Below, in pieces: positions 1 to 5,488 of a stretch of DNA of 6,269 nt. The translations under genes and the position numbers were made by a program. Numbering within the stretch: the stretch's first letter is position 1; every line of letters starts with the position of its first letter. Below the pieces are notes generated by a model that did not search any database, was not told where the DNA came from, and was given only the letters and a program-made list of their open reading frames with translations. The DNA lies in NCBI GenBank assembly GCA_029063695.1, contig JAIDNR010000125.1, positions 1 to 6,269 of the forward strand, written 5' to 3'. The stretch comes from Ruminococcus sp. GTDB lineage: Bacteria > Bacillota > Clostridia > Oscillospirales > Ruminococcaceae.

Positions 1-346
1 GTATACCCTCAATAAGTCCCCAGATACTGCCGATTCCGCATGAGCAGAGTGTAAGAACAATCTGAATTATACCTTTTGTTGTGTAACCAAGATAAAAGTT
101 ATGTATACCCCAGCCGCCGAGAAAGATACCAAGAAGTCCGGCAGCCATTTTTGATTTTAGTCCCGAAGTTCCGATTCCTCTGTTTACCTGAGTTGCGAAT
201 CCACAGGTAGTGCAGACGGCTGCACCAGGCTTTAATTCAGTTCCACAGTTTATACAGAATCTTTCTCCATGCCCCTTTGGAGTACCGCAGTTGATACATA
301 CAGCAGCATTATCGTCCATAGTATTTCCACAGTTTTTACAATACAT
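1..346 (-). CDS. Zinc-ribbon and TM2-domain membrane protein (partial, 3' end off the window)
   Basis: Reading the minus strand from the ATG at 346-344 gives 115 open codons that run off the left edge. Four CxxC pairs (C3/C6, C17/C20, C31/C34, C45/C48) form two double zinc ribbons, each pair followed by Gly; the start MYCKNCG is typical of this family. Residues about 66-115 match the TM2 domain: a hydrophobic helix (MAAGLLGIFLGGWGIH), then HNFYLGYTTKGIIQ, then a second helix with a CSCGIGSIWGLIEG core. Only the last part of the second helix and the tail appear to be missing. The ribosome binding site is GGGGGA just upstream. The gene has its own consensus promoter and is divergent from the riboflavin operon, so no riboflavin role is implied. 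The family is membrane-anchored and its molecular function is not established. The domain assignment is firm; the function is unknown. Confidence 0.9.
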   Translation of the reverse strand, partial: MYCKNCGNTMDDNAAVCINCGTPKGHGERFCINCGTELKPGAAVCTTCGFATQVNRGIGTSGLKSKMAAGLLGIFLGGWGIHNFYLGYTTKGIIQIVLTLCSCGIGSIWGLIEGI

Positions 347-373
347 GAATAATCCCCCTATTTCTTGATTGAC

Positions 374-387
374 AGGCAACAATGCCT
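374..387 (-). other. Small hairpin in the leader of the TM2 gene
   Basis: AGGCA (374-378) and TGCCT (383-387) are inverted repeats around a 4-nt loop. They lie between the predicted minus-strand transcription start (near 390) and the start codon at 346. A 5-bp stem with no U-tract is not a terminator. It may be a weak leader structure or chance. Confidence 0.25.
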
Positions 388-396
388 ATTAAAAAT

Positions 397-425
397 ATTA
401 TAACACATAGTTGTCGAAATGTCAA
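397..425 (-). promoter_or_regulatory. Sigma-A promoter of the TM2 gene
   Basis: On the minus strand TTGACA (425-420) and TATAAT (402-397) are both perfect consensus hexamers with the optimal 17-nt spacer (419-403). The predicted start is near 390, leaving a leader of about 44 nt before the ATG at 346. Its -35 element lies back to back with that of the plus-strand operon promoter. Confidence 0.9.
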
Positions 426-432
426 TATGAAG

Positions 433-444
433 AAAAAATTTTTT
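433..444. promoter_or_regulatory. A6T6 tract between divergent promoters
   Basis: AAAAAATTTTTT is a perfect 12-bp palindrome of one A-tract and one T-tract, located between the two -35 elements (420-425 and 463-468). Such tracts bend DNA and can act as UP-element-like sites for the RNA polymerase alpha subunit. That role here is inferred from position and composition. Confidence 0.45.
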
Positions 445-462
445 GATTTTGTCCATTTACTG

Positions 463-491
463 TTGACATAAAAATAACAATATGATATAAT
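463..491 (+). promoter_or_regulatory. Sigma-A promoter of the riboflavin operon
   Basis: TTGACA (463-468) and TATAAT (486-491) are perfect consensus hexamers with a 17-nt spacer. The predicted start is near 498, only a few bases before the first aptamer strand (503). The transcript therefore begins almost directly with the FMN riboswitch. A full-consensus promoter fits a system in which control comes from attenuation rather than initiation. Confidence 0.93.
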
Positions 492-502
492 ATACACATA
501 AA

Positions 503-611
503 ATCTTCGAGGCAGGGTGGAATTCCCTACCGACAGTTAAAGCCTGTGAGCCTTTTGGGCTGATTCGGTGAAATTCCGAAGCCGACGGTTATAGTCCGGA
601 TGAGAGAAGAT
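503..611 (+). ncRNA. FMN riboswitch aptamer (RFN element)
   Basis: The basal P1 helix pairs ATCTTC (503-508) with GAAGAT (606-611). Between them are the conserved RFN blocks in order: GAGGCAGGGTGGAATTCCC near 509-527, ACCGACAGT around 529-537, the AGCCTGTGAGCC region at 541-552, GATTCGGTGAAATTCCG at 562-578, AAGCCGACGG at 579-588, and AGTCCGGATGAGAGAAG at 593-609. This is the standard six-stem FMN-binding junction. FMN binding stabilises P1. Because an intrinsic terminator follows before the first gene, the switch most likely acts on transcription: FMN-bound means termination. It governs the GNAT gene and the riboflavin genes downstream. Confidence 0.97.
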
Positions 612-631
612 ATTCAGCAATATAGCTGAAT
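612..631 (+). other. Extra hairpin between aptamer and terminator
   Basis: ATTCAGC (612-618) and GCTGAAT (625-631) form a perfect 7-bp stem with the 6-nt loop AATATA. It starts directly after the last base of aptamer P1 and ends four bases before the terminator stem. It has no U-tract of its own, so it is not a second terminator. It may serve as a spacer, a polymerase pause hairpin or part of the expression platform; its role is inferred. Confidence 0.55.
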
Positions 632-635
632 TATG

Positions 636-660
636 CCCCGATTTTTCGGGGGTTTTTATT
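636..660 (+). terminator. Intrinsic terminator of the FMN riboswitch
   Basis: CCCCGA (636-641) pairs with TCGGGG (646-651) around a TTTT loop, followed by GTTTTTATTTT (652-662). This is a compact GC-rich stem plus a U-tract, upstream of the first gene and downstream of the aptamer, as expected for a transcriptional attenuator. A possible antiterminator partner for its 5' arm lies at 507-514 in the aptamer. Confidence 0.9.
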
Positions 661-689
661 TTCATACTGAAATCGAAATGAAATAATCA

Positions 690-1130
690 ATGAATATTAG
701 AGTTATGACAATTGATGACTATGAAGATGTTTATGCATTATGGCTTTCCTGTAAAGGAATGGGATTAAATAATCTGGACGATTCAAAAGATGGTATTGAT
801 AAATTTTTACAGAGAAATCCCGAAACCTGTTTTTTCGCAGAATCAGACAACAAAATAACAGGTGTTATTATTGTTGGAAATGATAGTCGCAGAGGCTATA
901 TTTATCATATAGCGGTTCACCATGATTGCAGGCATAATGGAATCGCAACACAGTTGGTAAATAGAGCTATGTCGGCACTGAAAACTATAGGTATCAATAA
1001 AACTGCTCTTGTTGTTTTTGAAAAAAATATAACAGGTAATGACTTCTTGGAAAAAATCGGATTCACAGTTCGTAATGATTTGATATATCGTAATCTTTCT
1101 TTGACAGATATGAAAAGAATTGATACATAA
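690..1130 (+). CDS. GNAT family N-acetyltransferase
   Basis: The 146-residue length fits a single GNAT domain. The N-terminus reads NIRVMTIDDYEDVYALW, the usual strand 1/helix 1 of the family. Residues 69-77 (GYIYHIAVH) form the central strand, followed by the acetyl-CoA pyrophosphate-binding motif R81-H-N-G84-I-A86. The C-terminal NDFLEKIGF segment near residues 115-124 is the usual late motif. The family transfers acetyl from acetyl-CoA to an amine; the substrate cannot be read from sequence and no link to riboflavin is evident. ATG 690 is chosen because it retains the first strand, but no good Shine-Dalgarno is seen upstream (only A-rich GAAATGAAA). It is the first gene after the riboswitch terminator and lies 40 bp before ribD, so it should be FMN-regulated. 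Confidence 0.88.
   Translation: MNIRVMTIDDYEDVYALWLSCKGMGLNNLDDSKDGIDKFLQRNPETCFFAESDNKITGVIIVGNDSRRGYIYHIAVHHDCRHNGIATQLVNRAMSALKTIGINKTALVVFEKNITGNDFLEKIGFTVRNDLIYRNLSLTDMKRIDT
1101..1129 (+). promoter_or_regulatory. Possible internal promoter upstream of ribD
   Basis: TTGACA (1101-1106), a 17-nt spacer, and TACATA (1124-1129) preceded by the extended -10 dinucleotide TG (1121-1122) overlap the 3' end of the GNAT gene. The -35 is perfect but the -10 matches TATAAT at only three of six positions. If active, it would start a riboswitch-independent transcript near 1136, upstream of the ribD ribosome binding site. Weak evidence. Confidence 0.25.
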
Positions 1131-1159
1131 AAACAAGATTTTTCATTATTTTCTGATAT

Positions 1160-1164
1160 GGAGG
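1160..1164 (+). promoter_or_regulatory. Ribosome binding site that fixes the ribD start
   Basis: GGAGG at 1160-1164 lies 6 nt before ATG 1171. The frame is open further upstream to a TTG at 1120, but that codon has no Shine-Dalgarno and overlaps the GNAT gene. The site therefore supports 1171 as the ribD start. Confidence 0.85.
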
Positions 1165-1170
1165 TATTTT

Positions 1171-2286
1171 ATGTCTCATGAAAAATATATGAAAGAAGCT
1201 CTTGAACTTGCCAAAAAAGGTATGGGATTTGTCAATCCGAATCCTATGGTCGGAGCTGTAATTGTAAAAAACGGAGAAATTATCGGACGTGGTTTTCACC
1301 CGAAATGCGGTGAACTTCATGCGGAGCGTTTTGCTTTTGCGGACTGTGACAGTAAAGAAATTGACTGCACGGGAGCTGATATGTACGTAACACTTGAACC
1401 ATGCTGTCATCATGGAAAAACTCCGCCTTGTACCGAAGCAGTAATTGAACACAGAATCGGTCACGTCTATATCGGTTCATCAGACCCGAATCCGCTTGTT
1501 GCAGGTAAAGGGACAAAAATTCTCCATGAACACGGAATAGAAGTGACTGAGGGTATATTAAAAGATGAGTGCGACGAACTGAATGAAATTTTTTTCCACT
1601 ATATCACAATAGGCAGACCGTTTATTACAATGAAATATGCTATGACAATGGACGGAAAAATCGCCTGCTATACAGGTGAATCAAAGTGGATTACAGGTAA
1701 ACAGGCTCGCATGAATGTTCAGCGGGAACGTCTCAGGCATTCAGCGATTATGGTCGGAATCGGCACTGTTCTTGCGGATAATCCCATGCTTACGTGCAGA
1801 CTTGAAAACGGTCGCAATCCAATAAGAATTATATGTGATACTCATTTGCGTATTCCTTTTGACTGCAATATCGTCCGTACAGCAAGGGAAATTCCTACAA
1901 TAATAGCCACATCATCAGATGATAAAATAAAAAAAGGCAAACTTAAACTTGTAAACAACTGCAATATAATCAGCCTTGATAAAAATGGCAACCATATTGA
2001 TTTGAATCAGCTTATGTGTAAACTTGGCGATATGGGAATTGACAGTATTTTGCTTGAGGGTGGAGGCGAACTCAACTGGTCAATGCTGAATGCAGGACTT
2101 GTGAATAAAGTTCAGGCTTATATCGCACCGAAAATTTTCGGAGGAGCAGGTGCAAAGTCGCCTGTTTCAGGAATCGGAGTTCCTGTACCGTCAGACGCTT
2201 TTATGCTGACGGATACAAAAGTAAAGTACATAGGCGATGATATTTTAATTGAAAGCAGGGTGAAAAATGTTCACGGGAATAATTGA
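1171..2286 (+). CDS. ribD: Bifunctional riboflavin deaminase/reductase RibD
   Basis: Cytoplasmic enzyme for two steps of riboflavin synthesis: deamination of 2,5-diamino-6-ribosylamino-4(3H)-pyrimidinone 5'-phosphate, then NADPH-dependent reduction of the ribosyl side chain. The 371-residue length is normal for the fused form. The N-terminal deaminase (about 1-145) shows GFVNPNPMVGAVIV, the zinc/catalytic motif H50-A-E52 and E76-PCCHHGKTPPC with C78 and C87 as zinc ligands. The reductase (about 148-365) starts at RPFITMKYAMTMDGKIA and contains GIGTVLADNP (196-205) and the LLEGGGE motif ending at residue 300. All expected key residues seen are intact. ATG 1171 has a strong GGAGG site and gives the standard start MSHEKYMKEALELA. 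The gene overlaps ribE by 20 bp, suggesting translational coupling, and is controlled by the upstream FMN riboswitch. Confidence 0.98.
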   Translation: MSHEKYMKEALELAKKGMGFVNPNPMVGAVIVKNGEIIGRGFHPKCGELHAERFAFADCDSKEIDCTGADMYVTLEPCCHHGKTPPCTEAVIEHRIGHVYIGSSDPNPLVAGKGTKILHEHGIEVTEGILKDECDELNEIFFHYITIGRPFITMKYAMTMDGKIACYTGESKWITGKQARMNVQRERLRHSAIMVGIGTVLADNPMLTCRLENGRNPIRIICDTHLRIPFDCNIVRTAREIPTIIATSSDDKIKKGKLKLVNNCNIISLDKNGNHIDLNQLMCKLGDMGIDSILLEGGGELNWSMLNAGLVNKVQAYIAPKIFGGAGAKSPVSGIGVPVPSDAFMLTDTKVKYIGDDILIESRVKNVHGNN

Positions 2287-2908
2287 GGAAATCGGGACTG
2301 TAAAAGAAGTCTGCCGAAATGGAAATAAATCTTTTATACGTATTGAGGCTAAAAAAATTCTGTCTGATGTTCATTTGGGTGACAGTATTGCAGTAAACGG
2401 AGTTTGTTTGACTGTCACGAAATCTGACGGAAGTATATTTCAGGCGGACGTTATGAATGAAACTTTAAGTCGTTCATCTTTGGGAAGTCTCAGAACAGGA
2501 AGTACTGTTAATCTGGAACGTGCGATGTCAGCGAATGGACGTTTTGGCGGTCATATAGTTTCGGGTCATATTGATGGTACAGGAATCATCACAGATATAA
2601 AAAACGATGGTATTGCTGTATGGTATACTATAAAAGCCGATAATAATATTATGCGTTATATTGTAGAAAAAGGCTCGATTGCGATTGACGGTATAAGTCT
2701 TACTGTTGCAAAAGTCAGTGATAATAATTTCAGTGTATCAATAATTCCGCATACGTCTGGAAAAACTGTACTTTCAGCAAAAAAAGTTGGCGATGTTGTT
2801 AATCTGGAAAATGATATAATCGGCAAGTACATTGAAAAACTTATAAGTCCTGCAAAGTCGGACAGTGTGATTGATATGGCATTTCTTGCAGAAAGAGGTT
2901 TTTTATGA
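2267..2908 (+). CDS. ribE: Riboflavin synthase, alpha subunit
   Basis: Catalyses dismutation of two 6,7-dimethyl-8-ribityllumazine molecules to riboflavin and the diaminopyrimidine, the last pathway step; the family acts as a homotrimer. The 213 residues match the family. The protein begins with the hallmark MFTGIIEEIG and contains two homologous lumazine-binding barrels: residues 1 to about 95 with LGDSIAVNGVCLTVT, and about 97-190 with GHIVSGHIDGTG and GSIAIDGISLTVAKV. By alignment from memory with characterised synthases, C47, H101, S144 and D183 fall at the conserved active-site positions. The two barrels are an ancestral internal duplication. The start codon lies inside the end of ribD, preceded by AGGGTG, and the stop overlaps the next gene as ATGA. 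In some species this gene is named ribC or ribB; ribE follows the common Firmicutes usage. Confidence 0.97.
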   Translation: MFTGIIEEIGTVKEVCRNGNKSFIRIEAKKILSDVHLGDSIAVNGVCLTVTKSDGSIFQADVMNETLSRSSLGSLRTGSTVNLERAMSANGRFGGHIVSGHIDGTGIITDIKNDGIAVWYTIKADNNIMRYIVEKGSIAIDGISLTVAKVSDNNFSVSIIPHTSGKTVLSAKKVGDVVNLENDIIGKYIEKLISPAKSDSVIDMAFLAERGFL

Positions 2909-3744
2909 AAAAATTCTTAGCTTTATGTGCAGTTCTGGGAATACTTTCACTATCTTCATGCAATATAAATATTCATGGTCTGAATAACAATATAACTCTT
3001 GACTGTATCAAGAAAAACAGCGAAACTCAGACAGTCGATATAAAAGGCATTGAAAAAATCAAAATTGATATTGATGTAGGCGACTGCAATATTATTGTTG
3101 GTGATTCCAGTGAAGCTGTAATTAATGCAAGCTGTGAATACAAGGCAATCAGTGAGGAAAAAGCTCAGAAAGCTATGGATAATACAAAACTCCGTTGTGA
3201 AACTCAGGGCGATACACTTCATATTGACTTTATTGATTCAGAAACAGGTAAAAAAATCGGAAATACCAAAAACAGTAACTTAGTAAATATCATCACTGAT
3301 ATTGAAGTTACTCTGCCTGATAATTTAAAGTCTTTTGATATTTCAACAGATGTCGGCGATATAGAAATCAGTGATTTTTCGGGAAGTTTCGATATTTCAA
3401 GTGATGTCGGAAACGTCACCGCAAATAATATCACAGTAACAGACAAATCAAGCTTTGATGCAGATGTCGGCAATATCGACTGTGAAATCACAGGACTTTC
3501 GGAAGCGGAACTTGAACTCAAAGCAGATGTCGGTGATATTGATTTGTCACTCGGAACAGTTGAAAAGTCCGAAATTGCTGTTGATTCAAACGTCGGCGAT
3601 ATTAAGCTTGATACTCAGGGCAAAAACTATGAGGAAATATCCTCAAAAAAAGATATTGTAGAGCAGGAAAAGAAAATTATTGTTGACGGCAAATGTACTA
3701 TTGAAATGAAAGCAGATGTGGGTGATATAAAGGTCAGCAAGTAA
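2905..3744 (+). CDS. Lipoprotein with repeated DVGD motifs (DUF4097-like)
   Basis: This 279-residue protein begins with a lipoprotein signal: basic MKK, a hydrophobic stretch (residues 4-16), and the lipobox LSSC with C19 as the likely lipidated cysteine. It should be exported and anchored to the outer face of the membrane. The mature part is beta-rich and repeats a D-V-G-D/N motif at residues 57, 149, 167, 187, 208, 229 and 271. From 149 onward the spacing is 18, 20, 21, 21 and 42 residues, that is about one unit per 21 residues with one degenerate unit skipped. This periodicity fits a right-handed beta-solenoid like the DUF4097 (putative adhesin) group; the family call is from motif style, not a search. 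It starts in an ATGA overlap with ribE, so it is co-translated with the riboflavin genes, yet nothing links it to riboflavin chemistry. Confidence 0.82.
   Translation: MKKFLALCAVLGILSLSSCNINIHGLNNNITLDCIKKNSETQTVDIKGIEKIKIDIDVGDCNIIVGDSSEAVINASCEYKAISEEKAQKAMDNTKLRCETQGDTLHIDFIDSETGKKIGNTKNSNLVNIITDIEVTLPDNLKSFDISTDVGDIEISDFSGSFDISSDVGNVTANNITVTDKSSFDADVGNIDCEITGLSEAELELKADVGDIDLSLGTVEKSEIAVDSNVGDIKLDTQGKNYEEISSKKDIVEQEKKIIVDGKCTIEMKADVGDIKVSK
3349..3726 (+). repeat. Intragenic DVGD repeats, about 63-bp period
   Basis: Units with a core like GATGTCGGCGAT begin at 3349, 3403, 3463, 3526, 3589 and 3715, with an isolated earlier copy at 3073. They are in frame inside the lipoprotein gene, code for DVGD or DVGN (NVGD at 3589), and are diverged outside the core. 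They reflect protein structure repeats rather than a mobile or CRISPR repeat. Confidence 0.8.
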
Positions 3745-3748
3745 GGAG
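3743..3748 (+). promoter_or_regulatory. Ribosome binding site fixing the start at 3757
   Basis: AAGGAG overlaps the stop codon of the lipoprotein gene and lies 8 nt before ATG 3757. The in-frame GTG at 3748 is inside this site, so it is not the start. Confidence 0.8.
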
Positions 3749-3756
3749 TGATTTTC

Positions 3757-4260
3757 ATGGATATTCAGGAAATAAAACGTTATATAGAAGTCGGTTCAGG
3801 ATACATTGAAGTTGACAGAAGCTATCCTGAAAAATATAAAGGATTATGCAGAAGAATATATATCCGTGAAAACAAAATCCAGATTGACTTCTGTACTGCA
3901 CAAGATATTGAACTTAATGAGGGAGAAACTACTTTTTACTTTGTTTATAAAAGCTTTGAAGACGTTATAAAGTCGGCTGAAGCATTTCTGAAAAAGCCTG
4001 TTTCAGAATGGACTAACTATAACCGCACATGGAACGAATGGTATTTTCCACAAGCTGATAAAAATTCTTATGTAAAGCTGTGGAAAGATTTACAAAGTCA
4101 TATGCTTGATTTTCCGCAAGATTTCAACAATTTCTATATCAACAACCATATGGCAAGGGGTGTATTTTTGGGAATAATAAATCCCAAAAAAAATATTGAA
4201 TGGACTGTCGATTTGTTTAAACAGATTGAAAAAGCTGATAACGATTTTACAGAATATTAA
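3757..4260 (+). CDS. Hypothetical protein, soluble, aromatic-rich
   Basis: I do not recognise this 167-residue protein. It has no signal peptide, no membrane segment and no cysteine cluster. The N-terminal half looks like alternating beta strands (YIEVGSGYIEVDRSY, then RRIYIRENKIQIDF, then TTFYFVYKSFEDVIKSAEAFL). A Trp/Tyr/Asn-rich stretch follows at residues 85-97 (W85, W92, W95, Y96, F97), and an acidic C-terminus ends at DNDFTEY. It is likely cytoplasmic. It sits between the lipoprotein and ribBA with 12 bp on either side, so it is on the riboflavin transcript. Small orphan proteins of this composition are common next to secreted or lipoprotein genes, but no function can be assigned. The start at ATG 3757 is chosen from the AAGGAG site; the frame extends only to a GTG at 3748. 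Confidence 0.8.
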   Translation: MDIQEIKRYIEVGSGYIEVDRSYPEKYKGLCRRIYIRENKIQIDFCTAQDIELNEGETTFYFVYKSFEDVIKSAEAFLKKPVSEWTNYNRTWNEWYFPQADKNSYVKLWKDLQSHMLDFPQDFNNFYINNHMARGVFLGIINPKKNIEWTVDLFKQIEKADNDFTEY

Positions 4261-4272
4261 AGGAGGTCTTTT

Positions 4273-5472
4273 ATGTTTGAATATAATACAGTTGAGGAGG
4301 CTTTACAGGCTCTCCGCAACGGTGAAATTATCCTCGTTACAGATAATGAGGACAGAGAAAATGAGGGTGACATGATATGTGCCGCTGAATTTGCAACTAC
4401 AGAAAACGTGAATTTCATGGCTGCTCATGCCAAAGGTCTTATATGTATGCCTATGAGTGCGGAACTCTGTAATAAACTGCACCTGCCTCAGATGGTTGAC
4501 TACAATACGGACAATCACTGTACTGCTTTCACTGTATCAATTGACCATGTTGAGACTACTACAGGCATATCGGCTCAGGAACGTGGTTTCACTGCACGTA
4601 TGGCGGTTGATGATAATGCAAAGCCCGAAGATTTCCGTCGTCCGGGTCATATGTTTCCGCTTACCGCAAAGAAAAACGGTGTGCTTGAGCGTGAGGGTCA
4701 CACAGAAGCAACAGTCGATTTAATGTGTCTTGCAGGACTTAAAGAATGCGGATTATGTTGTGAGATTATGCGTGATGACGGTACTATGATGCGTTCTGCT
4801 GAATTGCAGGAAAAGTCCAAAGAATGGGGTCTTAAATTTATTACCATTCAGGCACTCAAAGAATACAGAAAAGTGCATGAGACTTTTGTTGAATGCGTCG
4901 CAAATACAAAACTTCCGACAAAGTACGGTGATTTCAGAGCAATATGTTATATAAATAAGCTGAACGGCGAACATCATATAGCACTTGTAAAGGGCGATAT
5001 TGGCGACGGTGAAAATATTCTGTGCCGTGTTCATTCAGAGTGCCTTACAGGTGACGCTTTCGGCTCACTCAAATGCGACTGCGGACAGCAGTTTGCATCT
5101 GCCATGTCTCAGATTGAAAAAGAAGGAAGGGGTATTCTTCTTTATATGAGACAAGAGGGACGTGGAATCGGACTTGTAAATAAACTCCGTGCGTATGAAT
5201 TACAGGACGGCGGTATGGATACGCTTGATGCAAATCTTGCACTGGGATTTCCTGGTGATATGCGTGAATACTACATCGGAGCACAGATTCTGCGTGAACT
5301 CGGCTGTAAAACACTCCGACTGCTGACGAATAATCCCGACAAGGTGTACGGTCTCAGTGGATTCGGACTTGAAATCAAGGAACGTGTGCCGATTCAGATG
5401 GACGCTACAGCTTTTGACCTGTTCTATCTTAAGACAAAGCGTGACAGAATGGGGCATATTCTCAACTACTGA
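4273..5472 (+). CDS. ribBA: Bifunctional DHBP synthase / GTP cyclohydrolase II RibBA
   Basis: Supplies both precursors of riboflavin. The N-terminal domain (about 1-200) converts ribulose 5-phosphate to 3,4-dihydroxy-2-butanone 4-phosphate and formate; it shows the metal-binding motif D24-NEDRENEGD33, HAKGLICMPM, TGISAQER, RRPGHMFPL (122-130), REGHTEA (140-146, with H143) and E164 in the CCEIMRDDG block. The C-terminal domain (about 203-399) opens the GTP imidazole ring; it has RVHSECLTGDAFGSLKCDCG with zinc ligands C257, C268 and C270, RQEGRGIGL (293-301), LGFPGDMREY and LTNNPDKV. The 399-residue length is normal for the fusion. AGGAGG at 4261-4266, 6 nt before the ATG, is the best ribosome binding site of the operon. 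Both catalytic halves look intact. One small deviation is Tyr334 where relatives usually have Gly (REYYIGAQ against R-x-YGIGAQ). Confidence 0.98.
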   Translation: MFEYNTVEEALQALRNGEIILVTDNEDRENEGDMICAAEFATTENVNFMAAHAKGLICMPMSAELCNKLHLPQMVDYNTDNHCTAFTVSIDHVETTTGISAQERGFTARMAVDDNAKPEDFRRPGHMFPLTAKKNGVLEREGHTEATVDLMCLAGLKECGLCCEIMRDDGTMMRSAELQEKSKEWGLKFITIQALKEYRKVHETFVECVANTKLPTKYGDFRAICYINKLNGEHHIALVKGDIGDGENILCRVHSECLTGDAFGSLKCDCGQQFASAMSQIEKEGRGILLYMRQEGRGIGLVNKLRAYELQDGGMDTLDANLALGFPGDMREYYIGAQILRELGCKTLRLLTNNPDKVYGLSGFGLEIKERVPIQMDATAFDLFYLKTKRDRMGHILNY

Positions 5473-5488
5473 TATGGGGTGAAATGAT

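Noticed and set aside
369..401. A further plus-strand promoter beginning TTGACA at 369
   Set aside because: The only TATTAT-like -10 (396-401) is 21 nt away, too far, and the region is the leader of the minus-strand gene.
1120..1170. N-terminal extension of ribD from a TTG at 1120
   Set aside because: No ribosome binding site, overlaps the GNAT end, and the extra residues are not part of the RibD family; GGAGG at 1160 points to ATG 1171.
3455..3661. Alternative-frame ORF inside the lipoprotein gene
   Set aside because: It is a shadow of the repetitive DVGD coding sequence, with no ribosome binding site and low-complexity product.
3349..3726. CRISPR-like array from the regularly spaced GATGTCGG cores
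   Set aside because: Repeats are only about 12 bp, diverged, in frame and explained by the encoded protein repeat.
3748..3756. GTG start for the 167-residue hypothetical protein
   Set aside because: The codon overlaps the AAGGAG ribosome binding site that serves ATG 3757.
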